From a virus, in the IMG/VR virus record IMGVR_UViG_3300042559_001063, positions 1-32,133 of that record: DNA of 32,133 nucleotides. One strand, written 5' to 3'. This document shows, piece after piece, positions 6,714-13,861 of this stretch (within the stretch, counting starts at the first letter, position 1; every line of letters starts with the position of its first letter). Below the pieces are notes generated by a model. That model made no database searches, was not told where the DNA came from, and was given only the letters and a program-made list of their open reading frames with translations. A program made the translations under genes and the position numbers.

Positions 6714-7568
6714 TCAGAACTCATTCAAGGACTCCGTGAGCAGTTTAAGACGATTTTTGATAAAGTAGTTGAGAAGCTGCGAACGATCTTTCGTATTTTC
6801 TTTGTTATACTCTTCAAGAATACGCTCTTTAAGGTGAGCAGGAACTTGAGAAAGATCAATGAGGGATTGATTTCGAGCATAGTTTCGCTTAACTTCTGAA
6901 CTCATTTTATTTATATCGATCCACTCTTCCAGCCTTTTCTTAGTGACTGGCTTCTGACGAGTGCCTACAACAAACGAGTTGTCAGCTGACAGGATGTTAG
7001 GGATACCGTCACCAGCATCACCTTTCATGATGTGTTCGTACAAATACTGCTCAGGGTTAGAGTGAGTAACCCACTTCTTCATCACGGGGTTGTACTGTTT
7101 AATATTAGCATACTTGTGAAGTTGAATGTAGTCTTTATCACCGGAGAGAATAAGGAACTTCTCGCCAGCGTTAAGTTCACGACCTTCTTGATGGATAATG
7201 GTACCAATGATGTCGTCAGCTTCACATGCGTCGATTTGAATTACTTTGTATGGGAAAATGGTTTTAAGCTCTTCGCGGATTTTGTTGAGAGCATTAAAGA
7301 TCGAAGTCCAATCGAGTTCAGACTCCTCACGACTCTTACGACGAGATGCTTTGTAGTAAGGAAATTGTGTACGACGCCAGTAGTTTTTGTCGTCGGCACA
7401 GATGATAAGCTCGCCAAATTCTTCTTTGAACTTCATACGATTAAAGCGGATAGAGTTGAGAACCATATGACGAATCATATTCTCATCTACTTCTGCGTTG
7501 TGGTGATTGCCAATCTGCATCATGAGATTGGCAATCATAACTTGGTTAAGATCGACCAAAACGGCCAT
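6714..7568 (-). CDS. rnh: T4 RNase H-type 5' nuclease (FEN family)
   Basis: A 284-residue flap/5'-3' exonuclease of the T4 RNase H family, which removes RNA primers from Okazaki fragments. Metal-binding acidic residues are in place: D6, D59/D60 in 'IICADD', E116-A-D-D119, D144 and D146 in 'LSGDKDY', and D184/D187 in 'MKGDAGDGIPN' (the H3TH entry). It would work with the phage polymerase and the DNA ligase at 21563-22687. AGGAG precedes the ATG, and a promoter lies directly upstream at 7596-7623. Length is slightly below T4 RNase H (305 aa). Confidence 0.93.
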   Translation of the reverse strand: MAVLVDLNQVMIANLMMQIGNHHNAEVDENMIRHMVLNSIRFNRMKFKEEFGELIICADDKNYWRRTQFPYYKASRRKSREESELDWTSIFNALNKIREELKTIFPYKVIQIDACEADDIIGTIIHQEGRELNAGEKFLILSGDKDYIQLHKYANIKQYNPVMKKWVTHSNPEQYLYEHIMKGDAGDGIPNILSADNSFVVGTRQKPVTKKRLEEWIDINKMSSEVKRNYARNQSLIDLSQVPAHLKERILEEYNKENTKDRSQLLNYFIKNRLKLLTESLNEF

Positions 7569-7595
7569 TGTGTTACTCCTATTCTAGACTATACA

Positions 7596-7623
7596 ATTAT
7601 ATATCATCTTTGGAGAATGTCAA
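7596..7623 (-). promoter_or_regulatory. sigma70-type promoter for RNase H operon
   Basis: TTGACA (7623-7618), 16 bp spacer, perfect TATAAT (7601-7596) on the minus strand. The TGA stop of the 400-aa gene lies inside TTGACA. Confidence 0.9.
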
Positions 7624-8822
7624 CGGTAAACTTTCAAAATGATAGTTTCTTCGTTGAGTCGGCCATTTGCTGGTGCAGACTTAGTCTTTAGATCAAGGAA
7701 GATCTTAGTAGCTCGAGCCTTCGTTGTGGCCCCGATATCTTTCAACACATCCTCTGGCTTGCGCAAAGTCTTCTTTAAGCAAGACTCTTCTCTCATATTT
7801 GTAATCGTTGTGCCCTTGATCGAGAAGCCATCTACCGATGCAGCCACGAGTTGGATCAGATGGCGATATTTAGTATTGAATAGATACACCTCAGTTGCAC
7901 CTACGATGGCTGCAGGATCAACCGAAGTGAGTTTATACTCAGCACTATCTTTCTGATACTTAACCTTTGCAATCAGTTTTTCGACTGGCACCTTTTTCTT
8001 TGCACGAGGTTTTCGTACAGCTTGAACCTTCGATGCAGTCGCAGCGTTAATGAACTTTTGACAGTCGTCGATGATGTTCTTGATAAATGCCAAATAGTCC
8101 TTCTTGTCTTTTGCAGTTTTTAGATGGCGATAACCTTCTACTAGATCAGGCGTTTTTTGAGTCACTAGTTCTTCTGCTTCGTCGTACAGAGGTTTGTAAT
8201 AGTCATAGACCTTTTGAGCAAGAGGCTTAGGTGCGTTAATCTTTTTCAGTTCGTTGAAGACCGAGTAGTTTTCACCATCAAGCCATACTTTAGGATCATG
8301 ATACGTATCGATTACGTATTCAACCTCAGCAATAAAGTCGCTGATTTTTTCTGCAAGGATATCAGCAGATGTTTTGACTGGTGTAGATTTAGCTACCTCT
8401 ACAACAGCGCGGTTCTTGCGGCCAGCGTCAATTGCTTCTTGCAGTTTCGCATTGATCCAAGCCATACGCTTTTCGCTGAACGTAGCACCTAGAGAAAGCA
8501 TCTTACACAGACCACCAATAGCGGTGTTAATACGCCACTCTTCGGCTGCTTTAAAGTCGGCTAGGTCTTGAGTACGATTCTTTTTGATCCAGGCTTCAGC
8601 CCACTTATACGCGTCTTTGTGATCGTAGAAGTAGTTGTAATGCCGAAGGTTATGATAAAGAACGACTTCGGCATCAGGAATGTTTACAAAATTTGTGACC
8701 TCAGCACCAATGTGCTTTTCTTCAAGAACCTTAGCTGCCCCAGACTTACGCTGAGGAACTGGCTTGAGTTCTGGCTTTTTCTTCTTAGCAGTGATCTTTT
8801 TAAGTGCAGCAGCTTTTGCCAT
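7620..8822 (-). CDS. 400-aa conserved T4-like phage protein of unknown function
   Basis: A basic 400-residue protein with a Lys/Ala-rich N-terminus ('MAKAAALKKITAKKKKPELK') and a second basic linker near residue 270 ('VRKPRAKKKVP'). The C-terminal ~120 residues ('YKLTSVDPAAIVGATEVYLFNTKYRHL', 'GFSIKGTTITNMREESCLKKTLRKPED') resemble text I recall from uncharacterised proteins of marine T4-like phages. The basic linkers suggest DNA or RNA binding; there is no enzyme motif. It is the only gene between promoters at 8842 and 7596, so probably monocistronic. AAAGGAG precedes the ATG. Confidence 0.75.
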   Translation of the reverse strand: MAKAAALKKITAKKKKPELKPVPQRKSGAAKVLEEKHIGAEVTNFVNIPDAEVVLYHNLRHYNYFYDHKDAYKWAEAWIKKNRTQDLADFKAAEEWRINTAIGGLCKMLSLGATFSEKRMAWINAKLQEAIDAGRKNRAVVEVAKSTPVKTSADILAEKISDFIAEVEYVIDTYHDPKVWLDGENYSVFNELKKINAPKPLAQKVYDYYKPLYDEAEELVTQKTPDLVEGYRHLKTAKDKKDYLAFIKNIIDDCQKFINAATASKVQAVRKPRAKKKVPVEKLIAKVKYQKDSAEYKLTSVDPAAIVGATEVYLFNTKYRHLIQLVAASVDGFSIKGTTITNMREESCLKKTLRKPEDVLKDIGATTKARATKIFLDLKTKSAPANGRLNEETIILKVYR

Positions 8823-8841
8823 AAGTATCTCCTTTGGGAAC

Positions 8842-8870
8842 AGTATATACCATCACAGAAGTGATGTCAA
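8842..8870 (-). promoter_or_regulatory. sigma70-type promoter for the 400-aa gene
   Basis: TTGACA (8870-8865), 17 bp spacer, TATACT (8847-8842). The -35 and most of the spacer lie inside the last codons of the glycosyltransferase gene. A CACTTCTGTGATG imperfect inverted repeat fills the spacer. Confidence 0.75.
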
Positions 8871-9761
8871 TAGCTCTTTCCATTGCCACTGTCTATTTTC
8901 CCATGAATATGTATCATTGAGGAAGTCGACTCGATCGTCAGACATCTCATCACCGTTCATTACATCGGTAATAGCATCCCGTAGGTTTGCTTCAAAACGA
9001 GTCATATGGTGATTTACATTTTCGGTGTAACCGTACATATAGGTGCATCCCATTGCGGTTTCTGGTAGTGCGGCGAGTGAAGAGTGTACACATACAAGAC
9101 CAGCACACATCGCTTCAATCATCACAAGACATGATGTCTCTTGCCAGATAGACGGATACGCCAGAATATGAGAACGCTTTAGTTCTTCTCGGATCACATC
9201 ATTTGATACAGACTTTGAGTAGTTAATACCCGGATGTGCTCTCAGTTGCTCAAACAGTTGCTCATATGGTTTATCACGGACATGCCATCCATAAAGATCG
9301 AATGACGAATACACGTTGAGCTCGATTTGTTCTCCAAACTCTTTGTACAACTTATTGTAAACTGGATACAAAAGCTCGAGACCTCGATGAGGAGTCGAAA
9401 AGTACATTAGCCTTACCTTATCTTGAGGCTTACTATGCTTCTCAATAGGGTTTATAGCATTTTGTAGAACGATACCAGCTTCAAACGGAACACCTAGATA
9501 AGCGTTATACATCTGTTGTTGCCAATGGCTTACAAACACTAGCTTATCAAATCGTTTCCATCCGTCGTTCTTTAGGTGCTGAACTTCAGGATCACCTGGT
9601 AGATCATGAAGCACTAACACCTTACGCTTCGAATGATCGAGTTCACGTACTCGAGAGTGAATAATTTGAAACTGCGAAAGTAACTCAGGCGGAAGGGAAT
9701 TAATCCGATCCGCCATAAGTTCAGTTCCGCCTCTGGCGAAATTAGACAAATACTGCTCCAT
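8853..9761 (-). CDS. GT4-type glycosyltransferase
   Basis: A 302-residue group 1 (GT4, GT-B fold) glycosyltransferase. The opening 'FARGGTELMADRI' is the sugar-acceptor glycine loop; 'VLHDLPGDPEV' and 'KLVFVSHWQQQMY' follow; the C-terminal donor site 'YPSIWQETSCLVMIEAMCAGLVCV' is the E-x7-E hallmark. At ~300 residues it is shorter than most members (350-400) but both halves are present. Phage enzymes of this kind glycosylate modified bases in phage DNA or host surface glycans; the target cannot be told here. It overlaps the upstream SH3-like gene by 20 bp and lacks a clear Shine-Dalgarno. Confidence 0.88.
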   Translation of the reverse strand: MEQYLSNFARGGTELMADRINSLPPELLSQFQIIHSRVRELDHSKRKVLVLHDLPGDPEVQHLKNDGWKRFDKLVFVSHWQQQMYNAYLGVPFEAGIVLQNAINPIEKHSKPQDKVRLMYFSTPHRGLELLYPVYNKLYKEFGEQIELNVYSSFDLYGWHVRDKPYEQLFEQLRAHPGINYSKSVSNDVIREELKRSHILAYPSIWQETSCLVMIEAMCAGLVCVHSSLAALPETAMGCTYMYGYTENVNHHMTRFEANLRDAITDVMNGDEMSDDRVDFLNDTYSWENRQWQWKELLTSLL

Positions 9762-9999
9762 TCACTCGCTTGAGACTATCCCAACGGAAAGAACGCCACC
9801 CCTGATTAATTACATCAAAGACTGCAACTACATCAGGATTCGGAGTCTTCTTTTGAACTACTTCTTCAAGGTCGACTTGCTTAGGAAGAGAATCCTCCTT
9901 GAGAGTACAAGTCATGACACGAGTAGTGCCATCCTTCTTTACAAACTCGACATCGACAACTTCATTCCGTAATAGGATGAGCACGTCAGATTTTTCCAT
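9742..9999 (-). CDS. SH3-like (WYL_2-type) small protein
   Basis: An 85-residue all-beta protein: 'VVDVEFVKKDGTTRVMTCTL', a hydrophilic loop, then 'VVAVFDVINQGWRSFRWDSL'. This matches small phage proteins of the WYL_2/Sm-like SH3 barrel type, where 'GWRSF' is the signature. Such proteins are thought to bind nucleic acid or regulate; the role here is unknown. I chose the start at 9997-9999 because GGAGG lies eight bases upstream. A start nine codons earlier has no such site. It overlaps glutaredoxin by 14 bp. Confidence 0.72.
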   Translation of the reverse strand: MEKSDVLILLRNEVVDVEFVKKDGTTRVMTCTLKEDSLPKQVDLEEVVQKKTPNPDVVAVFDVINQGWRSFRWDSLKRVNGAVFV

Positions 10000-10240
10000 C
10001 ACCAAAACCTCCAGCGGTGTTTTCAATTTCGCTCATAAACGCATCATAGCCGCCAACATGGCGATCGTGCCAGAAAATCTGTGGAATCTTAGTAGTTCCT
10101 TCTGGTACTTTACTTTTCATTTCGTCAAAGACTTCCAGATTTTCAACGTTCTTCCACACATATGGAAGATCACGGCTTTCAGCTAGAGCCTTTGCCTCTT
10201 TGCACCATTTGCACCAATCAGCGCCGTAGATGACGATCAT
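9986..10240 (-). CDS. glutaredoxin
   Basis: An 84-residue glutaredoxin with active site C10-K-W-C13 ('YGADWCKWCKEAKAL'), cis-proline P53 in 'TTKIPQIF', and the 'HVGGYDAF' glutathione-binding turn. T4-like phages carry such proteins to reduce ribonucleotide reductase; none is in this window. It is the third gene of the unit that begins at the 10753-10781 promoter and overlaps its neighbours on both sides. Confidence 0.92.
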   Translation of the reverse strand: MIVIYGADWCKWCKEAKALAESRDLPYVWKNVENLEVFDEMKSKVPEGTTKIPQIFWHDRHVGGYDAFMSEIENTAGGFGDGKI

Positions 10241-10524
10241 TCGCCATCTACCTTCTTTGCAGACTTATTCCAGTCCTTCAGGCGTGCAACATACTCACGA
10301 CCAGACACCTTCACTTTAATGAAGCGCTTATGAGTCTGTTCTTTATTAGGATTTGCAATCGTCATGACGACGTCTTTGCCCTGCTTCAAAGCACGAAGCT
10401 GGTTTGCAATGCGATCACTCGATTGTAGATAGTCAGAACGCATAGCGTTCACGATCTTACGATCAACGTTGCTGTGCTTGCCTTGCGAGATAAAGCCTTT
10501 CGACTTACCACCTTTTTTACCCAC
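10237..10524 (-). CDS. 95-aa conserved basic phage protein
   Basis: A very basic 95-residue protein beginning 'GKKGGKSKGFISQGKHSNV' with 'RKIVNAMRSDYLQSSDRIANQ' and 'GKDVVMTIANPNKEQTHKRFIKV'. The pattern recurs in marine T4-like phages with no assigned function; the charge suggests nucleic-acid binding. The start codon is GTG (10522-10524) with AAGGAG eight bases upstream. It overlaps the stop of the upstream 70-aa gene by 8 bp and glutaredoxin by 4 bp. Confidence 0.75.
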   Translation of the reverse strand: MGKKGGKSKGFISQGKHSNVDRKIVNAMRSDYLQSSDRIANQLRALKQGKDVVMTIANPNKEQTHKRFIKVKVSGREYVARLKDWNKSAKKVDGE

Positions 10525-10729
10525 GGTCTTTCTCCTTCATTTCATATTGAACGTCTTTGCGCAAAAACCAGTATAACCAACTAGTCATGCAATGATCGAT
10601 ATCCCAGAAAAATACTTTATCAAGAAGCCAAACAATATTTGGCTTTCCTGCTTTCTGTAAAGCGTAATTTCTAGCACTCAGTGTCTGATTGCTTGATCCA
10701 CCAAGGATCACATTCAGTAGTACAGACAT
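10517..10729 (-). CDS. 70-aa unknown protein
   Basis: A 70-residue protein starting 'MSVLLNVILGGSSNQTLSAR' with 'KAGKPNIVWLLDKVFFWDIDHC' and a basic tail. The aromatic, hydrophobic middle could contact membrane, but no clean transmembrane segment is seen. A longer frame starts with TTG at 10772-10774, but that codon is in the promoter's spacer. The ATG at 10727-10729 leaves a ~17-base leader after the -10 box and has AGG seven bases upstream. First gene of its unit. Confidence 0.65.
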   Translation of the reverse strand: MSVLLNVILGGSSNQTLSARNYALQKAGKPNIVWLLDKVFFWDIDHCMTSWLYWFLRKDVQYEMKEKDRG

Positions 10730-10752
10730 CGCTGTACCTACTCTTAAAAAAT

Positions 10753-10781
10753 ATCTTATAATAAGATTTGTCAAATGTCAA
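10753..10781 (-). promoter_or_regulatory. sigma70-type promoter of the glutaredoxin-glycosyltransferase unit
   Basis: TTGACA (10781-10776), 17 bp spacer, TAAGAT (10758-10753). A second overlapping TTGACA begins inside the spacer. It lies in the only gene-free gap of this area (10730-10811). Confidence 0.7.
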
Positions 10782-10811
10782 CTCCATAATGAAACCACTA
10801 TAGAATATATA

Positions 10812-11303
10812 TCAAATCTCTTCGTCGATAGATCGTCTCATCTCTTCAATCATATCATCGTACGATTCAACCATCTTGATACTGTATCGATCACACACCA
10901 TCTTTACGTTACCGTAACGGTAGAACTCTTTCGGGCAACATACAATTACATTAAACGGTCCGGGTCCTAGACCTCGTCCGAAGATACCAAGCTCAAGTAG
11001 AGTAATAGGAGCCTTTGAATCTGCAGCAAAGTAGTACACGATCATGCTTGCATCTTCTTGCTGCTCAAGCTCCCAGTCGACTTGCTCATAAAACTGAGTG
11101 CCAGGTGTAGGGTCTTGAATCCAAGAAGAATCCCAATCATCACGTCGAGGATTCACGAGGATCAAATCATCATTGTAATCTGCTAGATCTTTCGACAGCC
11201 TATCTTGCCAATTCTCAGCCGCACCCATATCAATCGATCCACCAAGAAAGACTGAAAACTTTCCAGATGGAACCGGAAGCGGCGCTTTAATTACTTGAGT
11301 CAT
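10812..11303 (-). CDS. nucleoside 2-deoxyribosyltransferase-like protein
   Basis: A 163-residue Rossmann-like protein of the nucleoside 2-deoxyribosyltransferase type. 'FSVFLGGSIDMGAAENWQ' is the base-binding 'GGSI' strand and helix, and 'NPRRDDWDSSW' and 'FYEQVDWELEQQEDASMIVYYF' carry the conserved Asp/Glu residues. 'SKAPITLLELGIFG' holds the usual nucleophile region (E in 'LLELG'). Family enzymes break or exchange N-glycosidic bonds of nucleosides. The phage role could be nucleotide salvage or base exchange, but relatives also bind signalling nucleotides. I chose the start at 11301-11303; the longer frame would overlap the upstream gene by 125 bp. Confidence 0.75.
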   Translation of the reverse strand: MTQVIKAPLPVPSGKFSVFLGGSIDMGAAENWQDRLSKDLADYNDDLILVNPRRDDWDSSWIQDPTPGTQFYEQVDWELEQQEDASMIVYYFAADSKAPITLLELGIFGRGLGPGPFNVIVCCPKEFYRYGNVKMVCDRYSIKMVESYDDMIEEMRRSIDEEI

Positions 11304-11637
11304 ACATGTTTCTCGAGAAACGTGTATATACACGTTTCTCCCAACAATCTCGAATCCACTCGATTTTCTTTTCAGTGGTCCAACCAGAAAGGTAATCGTT
11401 GTCACCATCAAAAAGATCGAGAACTTCTTGTTCGTTCATCGTGACCGTATCAGTGATATTTTCTCCAACATGTAATTGAGAAAATTCTTTTACCTCATTA
11501 CAAGTAACGCAGTCGAGAGCCCAAGTAGTATCTACCACAGCTTCAGTGTTGAGTTCCTGTAGTTTATCTTTCGGCATAACATATCGATGACGAAACGTTG
11601 AAATTGTCGTTACGACTACATATTCATTATCACTCAT
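11287..11637 (-). CDS. 116-aa unknown phage protein
   Basis: A 116-residue acidic protein: 'MSDNEYVVVTTISTFRHRYVM' start, 'CVTCNEVKEFSQLHVGENI' and 'LDLFDGDNDYLSGWTTEKKIEWI'. This pattern occurs in T4-like phages without a function. CxxC-NE at ~43-48 could be half of a metal site. AGGTATCAA precedes the ATG. The gene lies 23 bp after the CCA enzyme, past a strong hairpin, and overlaps the next gene by 17 bp. Confidence 0.7.
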   Translation of the reverse strand: MSDNEYVVVTTISTFRHRYVMPKDKLQELNTEAVVDTTWALDCVTCNEVKEFSQLHVGENITDTVTMNEQEVLDLFDGDNDYLSGWTTEKKIEWIRDCWEKRVYTRFSRNMYDSSN

Positions 11638-11658
11638 TTGATACCTATATTTGTTAAA

Positions 11659-11684
11659 GTTCAGGCAGACTTAACTGCCTGAAC
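11659..11684 (-). terminator. 10-bp hairpin overlapping the end of the CCA gene
   Basis: Minus strand GTTCAGGCAG, loop TTAAGT, CTGCCTGAAC, a perfect 10-bp stem followed by only TTTAAC. The TGA stop lies in the 3' arm. It may act as a weak or partial terminator, or as an RNA end protector, since genes continue 23 bp downstream without a visible new promoter. Confidence 0.55.
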
Positions 11685-12908
11685 ACGTGCCTTAAACATA
11701 CCTTCTTTGATCTTTGTAGTGTTCTTCTCACCGTTTGGAAATACATCTGCAAACTTAACAGCACGAACACGATCAAAGACCCACCGTACTTTCATCAGAT
11801 GCTCGGTTGGAGCATCCTCAGAACCCAGTCGGCCATTCTCATCACAAACACCGACAGCCCACAGCAGCAACACAACCTCAGGATCGCGGAAAGCATCCAT
11901 ATCCTCGAACATCTGAACCCAAGTTTTCGGGTTCAGAGTGTCCAGCTTGTGCATATGCATGTGGAACCGAGTCGTCTTCATCACTCGATCCCGCATTTTT
12001 GCAGGAACAGTCAGACGGCTACAGAAGTCACGAGCAACTGCAACACCAGTGACTTCGTGCCCATAGTGCTTAGGCAGTTGATCACGAGGAGTCATACCCT
12101 TGCCGAAGTCGTGTACCAGGCATGCCAGTCGAGTCTCTAGATCAAAGTTGCTCTCAACGGCTTGAGTCAGAACCAGCATGGTGTGCTCGTAAGCATCACC
12201 TTCAGGGTGCCACCGCCGAGCCTCGAGAGCCGTCTTCAGCCGATAGACCTCAGGGAACAAAACATGCAGTGCATCACACTCCAGCAGAGTGTCGAAAAAC
12301 AGACGAGCATGATCTTCCATCAGAGCTCGGCTCAGTTCTTTCCAAACACGCTCAGCTGTCAGCTCGTTCAGAACACCACGCTTTGCCATCGAGGAAACCA
12401 GAGCAACCGTCTCCGGTGCAATAGTCCAGTCAGGTCCAAAACGAGCCCGAAAGCGAGCCAGCCGCAGAACCCGAACAGGATCATCAGCGAAAGCATCAGA
12501 AGTATGTCGCAGCACTTTGTTGTTCATATCTTTTTGACCATTGAAAGGATCAACAATATTCATGATACGAGTCTTAGCATCGTCGAAGAACTCTATCGCC
12601 ATCGCGTTGATCGTCAGATCGCGACGAGACAGATCTTCTTCGATGGTGACCTCTGGTCCAAAGTCGACTTCAAAACCATGATAGCCTTTGCCAGACTTAC
12701 TCTCACGACGAGCCAGAGCCCATTCATCGCCTTGATCACTCAGATAGACTGGAAACTCAGCGCCGACTTTGGTAAACGACTTGATGTAAAACGGAGGGTT
12801 CGCCATCAACTCAGCCTCAGTTGCACCGGTGACAACCCAGTCAACATCTTGCGAGCTAACGCCCATCAGGTAATCACGGACATAGCCGCCGACTTTGTAA
12901 AATCTCAT
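11661..12908 (-). CDS. cca: CCA-adding tRNA nucleotidyltransferase with HD domain
   Basis: This 415-residue enzyme adds or repairs the CCA 3' end of tRNA. The class II nucleotidyltransferase signature is complete: 'KVGGYVRDYLMG' (G7-G8..R11-D12), then D21-V-D23 metal carboxylates, and 'RRDLTINAMA' and 'DDPVRVLRLARFRARF' downstream. An HD domain follows ('DAYEHTMLVL', 'LACLVHDFGKG'), as in E. coli multifunctional Cca (412 aa). I chose the ATG at 12906-12908 because AAGGTG precedes it and the longer frame would begin next to the promoter. The gene looks somewhat richer in GC than its neighbours by eye. A CCA enzyme is uncommon in phages and no tRNA is seen here. Confidence 0.92.
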   Translation of the reverse strand: MRFYKVGGYVRDYLMGVSSQDVDWVVTGATEAELMANPPFYIKSFTKVGAEFPVYLSDQGDEWALARRESKSGKGYHGFEVDFGPEVTIEEDLSRRDLTINAMAIEFFDDAKTRIMNIVDPFNGQKDMNNKVLRHTSDAFADDPVRVLRLARFRARFGPDWTIAPETVALVSSMAKRGVLNELTAERVWKELSRALMEDHARLFFDTLLECDALHVLFPEVYRLKTALEARRWHPEGDAYEHTMLVLTQAVESNFDLETRLACLVHDFGKGMTPRDQLPKHYGHEVTGVAVARDFCSRLTVPAKMRDRVMKTTRFHMHMHKLDTLNPKTWVQMFEDMDAFRDPEVVLLLWAVGVCDENGRLGSEDAPTEHLMKVRWVFDRVRAVKFADVFPNGEKNTTKIKEGMFKARVQAVKSA

Positions 12909-12932
12909 GTTGTTCACCTTGTTCATAGATAT

Positions 12933-12961
12933 AGTCTACACTAAGTGTAAACATATGTCAA
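12933..12961 (-). promoter_or_regulatory. promoter of the cca unit with internal palindrome
   Basis: TTGACA (12961-12956), 17 bp spacer, TAGACT (12938-12933). The spacer contains a perfect inverted repeat, TACACT-N-AGTGTA (12937-12949), placed where a repressor would block polymerase. Confidence 0.65.
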
Positions 12962-12967
12962 CAACTA

Positions 12968-13165
12968 TTATTCGAATTCACACTGAAGTTCTTCTTCGTA
13001 ATAGTAGCAGTCATCGACATACTCGGGATCGTATCCGTGTTCGATTGCTTGCTGGACATGATACTGATGTCGAGCAAAATCTGCTTCAGCTTCAAGATGT
13101 GCTTGAAGTTCAGGATCTGCACAAGCCGACAAGAGTGCGACCGAGATAAGAACGAGATATTTCAT
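12968..13165 (-). CDS. small lipoprotein
   Basis: A 65-residue protein with a textbook lipoprotein signal peptide: Met-Lys-Tyr, a hydrophobic core, and lipobox L-S-A-C15, so the mature protein would begin at Cys15 ('CADPELQAHLEAEADFARHQY'). The +2 residue is Ala, so outer-membrane sorting is expected. The mature part is short, helical and acidic with three more Cys/Tyr-rich patches ('DDCYYYEEELQC'). Phage lipoproteins of this kind can block superinfection or aid lysis; neither is shown here. AAGGAG lies before the ATG, and a promoter-like element lies at 13189-13217. A longer frame to 13198 lacks a ribosome binding site. Confidence 0.8.
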   Translation of the reverse strand: MKYLVLISVALLSACADPELQAHLEAEADFARHQYHVQQAIEHGYDPEYVDDCYYYEEELQCEFE

Positions 13166-13188
13166 GTTGAGCTCCTTGCTATATGAAT

Positions 13189-13217
13189 AGCTTATCACGT
13201 TGCAAAACTAATGTCAA
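13189..13217 (-). promoter_or_regulatory. promoter-like element for the lipoprotein gene
   Basis: TTGACA (13217-13212), 17 bp spacer, TAAGCT (13194-13189), a weak -10. It lies in the 61-bp gap before the lipoprotein gene. Confidence 0.5.
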
Positions 13218-13226
13218 TAGTTATTT

Positions 13227-13628
13227 TCACCGATGCAAAGAAAGTTTGCGGAGTTCTTCCAGCATTTCCGGAGGAGTCAGATCACACGCGAACGCCCACC
13301 CGCAGGTGGCTTCTGAAGTCAGGAACACCTTACCATAAAAGTTGCGCCATGGGTACGTTGGATCAACAGTAACACCAGCAGGGTGATGAGTACCAAGGGT
13401 AATTGAAGTGATGTTGGCAATTTGCTCGAGTGTTGACTCGAGAACAAGAGTACGACCGAACGAACGATCTTCTTTCCATTGTACGATGTAAGGCATGTAT
13501 TCGTTGTCAGGATGATCTTCGACCCATTGGTCGAAGTCAGCTTGAGCATGCATGGCTTGAGCCATTGCTTTACCCGGATTCAAATCTTGCAGGTCTTCCC
13601 GCATCAGGCAGTAGAGAGTTGGAGTCAT
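13227..13628 (-). CDS. PTH2-like peptidyl-tRNA hydrolase
   Basis: A 133-residue protein opening 'TLYCLMREDLQDLNPGKAMAQ' and then 'AMHAQADF', which matches the beta-strand and catalytic-helix pattern of type II peptidyl-tRNA hydrolases (K20 of GK..AQ, H27 of AxHA). PTH2 enzymes free tRNA from stalled peptidyl-tRNA. The C-terminal half ('FYGKVFLTSEATCGWAF') is less typical and has an Asp in 'GVTVDPTYPWR' where the family has 'DAGRT', so substrate or activity may differ. It is coupled to the upstream gene by an ATGA overlap. Confidence 0.6.
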   Translation of the reverse strand: MTPTLYCLMREDLQDLNPGKAMAQAMHAQADFDQWVEDHPDNEYMPYIVQWKEDRSFGRTLVLESTLEQIANITSITLGTHHPAGVTVDPTYPWRNFYGKVFLTSEATCGWAFACDLTPPEMLEELRKLSLHR

Positions 13629-13855
13629 CGTGTAGGTGATCCTGTATTAGGTCTATGAGGGTGAGTAGAACTAGTTTGGGTTGTTTTCCAATGACCAAAA
13701 CCGACACCAGTTGTGCCGTCGTCCCATGTTTCGATCGCGTAGTATTTTTGTAGCCAGACTGTGTAACCATCATCAAGCGCGGTAGGAGTAACTGCAAAGT
13801 ATTCTGCAATATGCTGTTCACCAGAGCGTGGATTGGTTTCTGTCTTCCATTTCAT
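13625..13855 (-). CDS. 76-aa unknown protein
   Basis: A 76-residue protein: 'MKWKTETNPRSGEQHIAEYF', then 'TVWLQKYYAIETWDDGTTGVGFGHWK'; the C-terminus is Thr/Ser/Pro/His-rich and may be disordered. I recognise no family. It begins 6 bp after the 77-aa gene and is joined to the PTH2-like gene by an ATGA overlap. Confidence 0.6.
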   Translation of the reverse strand: MKWKTETNPRSGEQHIAEYFAVTPTALDDGYTVWLQKYYAIETWDDGTTGVGFGHWKTTQTSSTHPHRPNTGSPTR

Positions 13856-13861
13856 GTTATA

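Noticed and set aside
6908-6915. Second exact TATAAATA on the minus strand
   Set aside because: It lies in the middle of the RNase H coding region, with no late gene following closely; likely chance.
12162-12944. Plus-strand frame of 260 codons opposite cca
   Set aside because: The opposite strand encodes a complete CCA-adding enzyme; the plus-strand product has no recognisable pattern.
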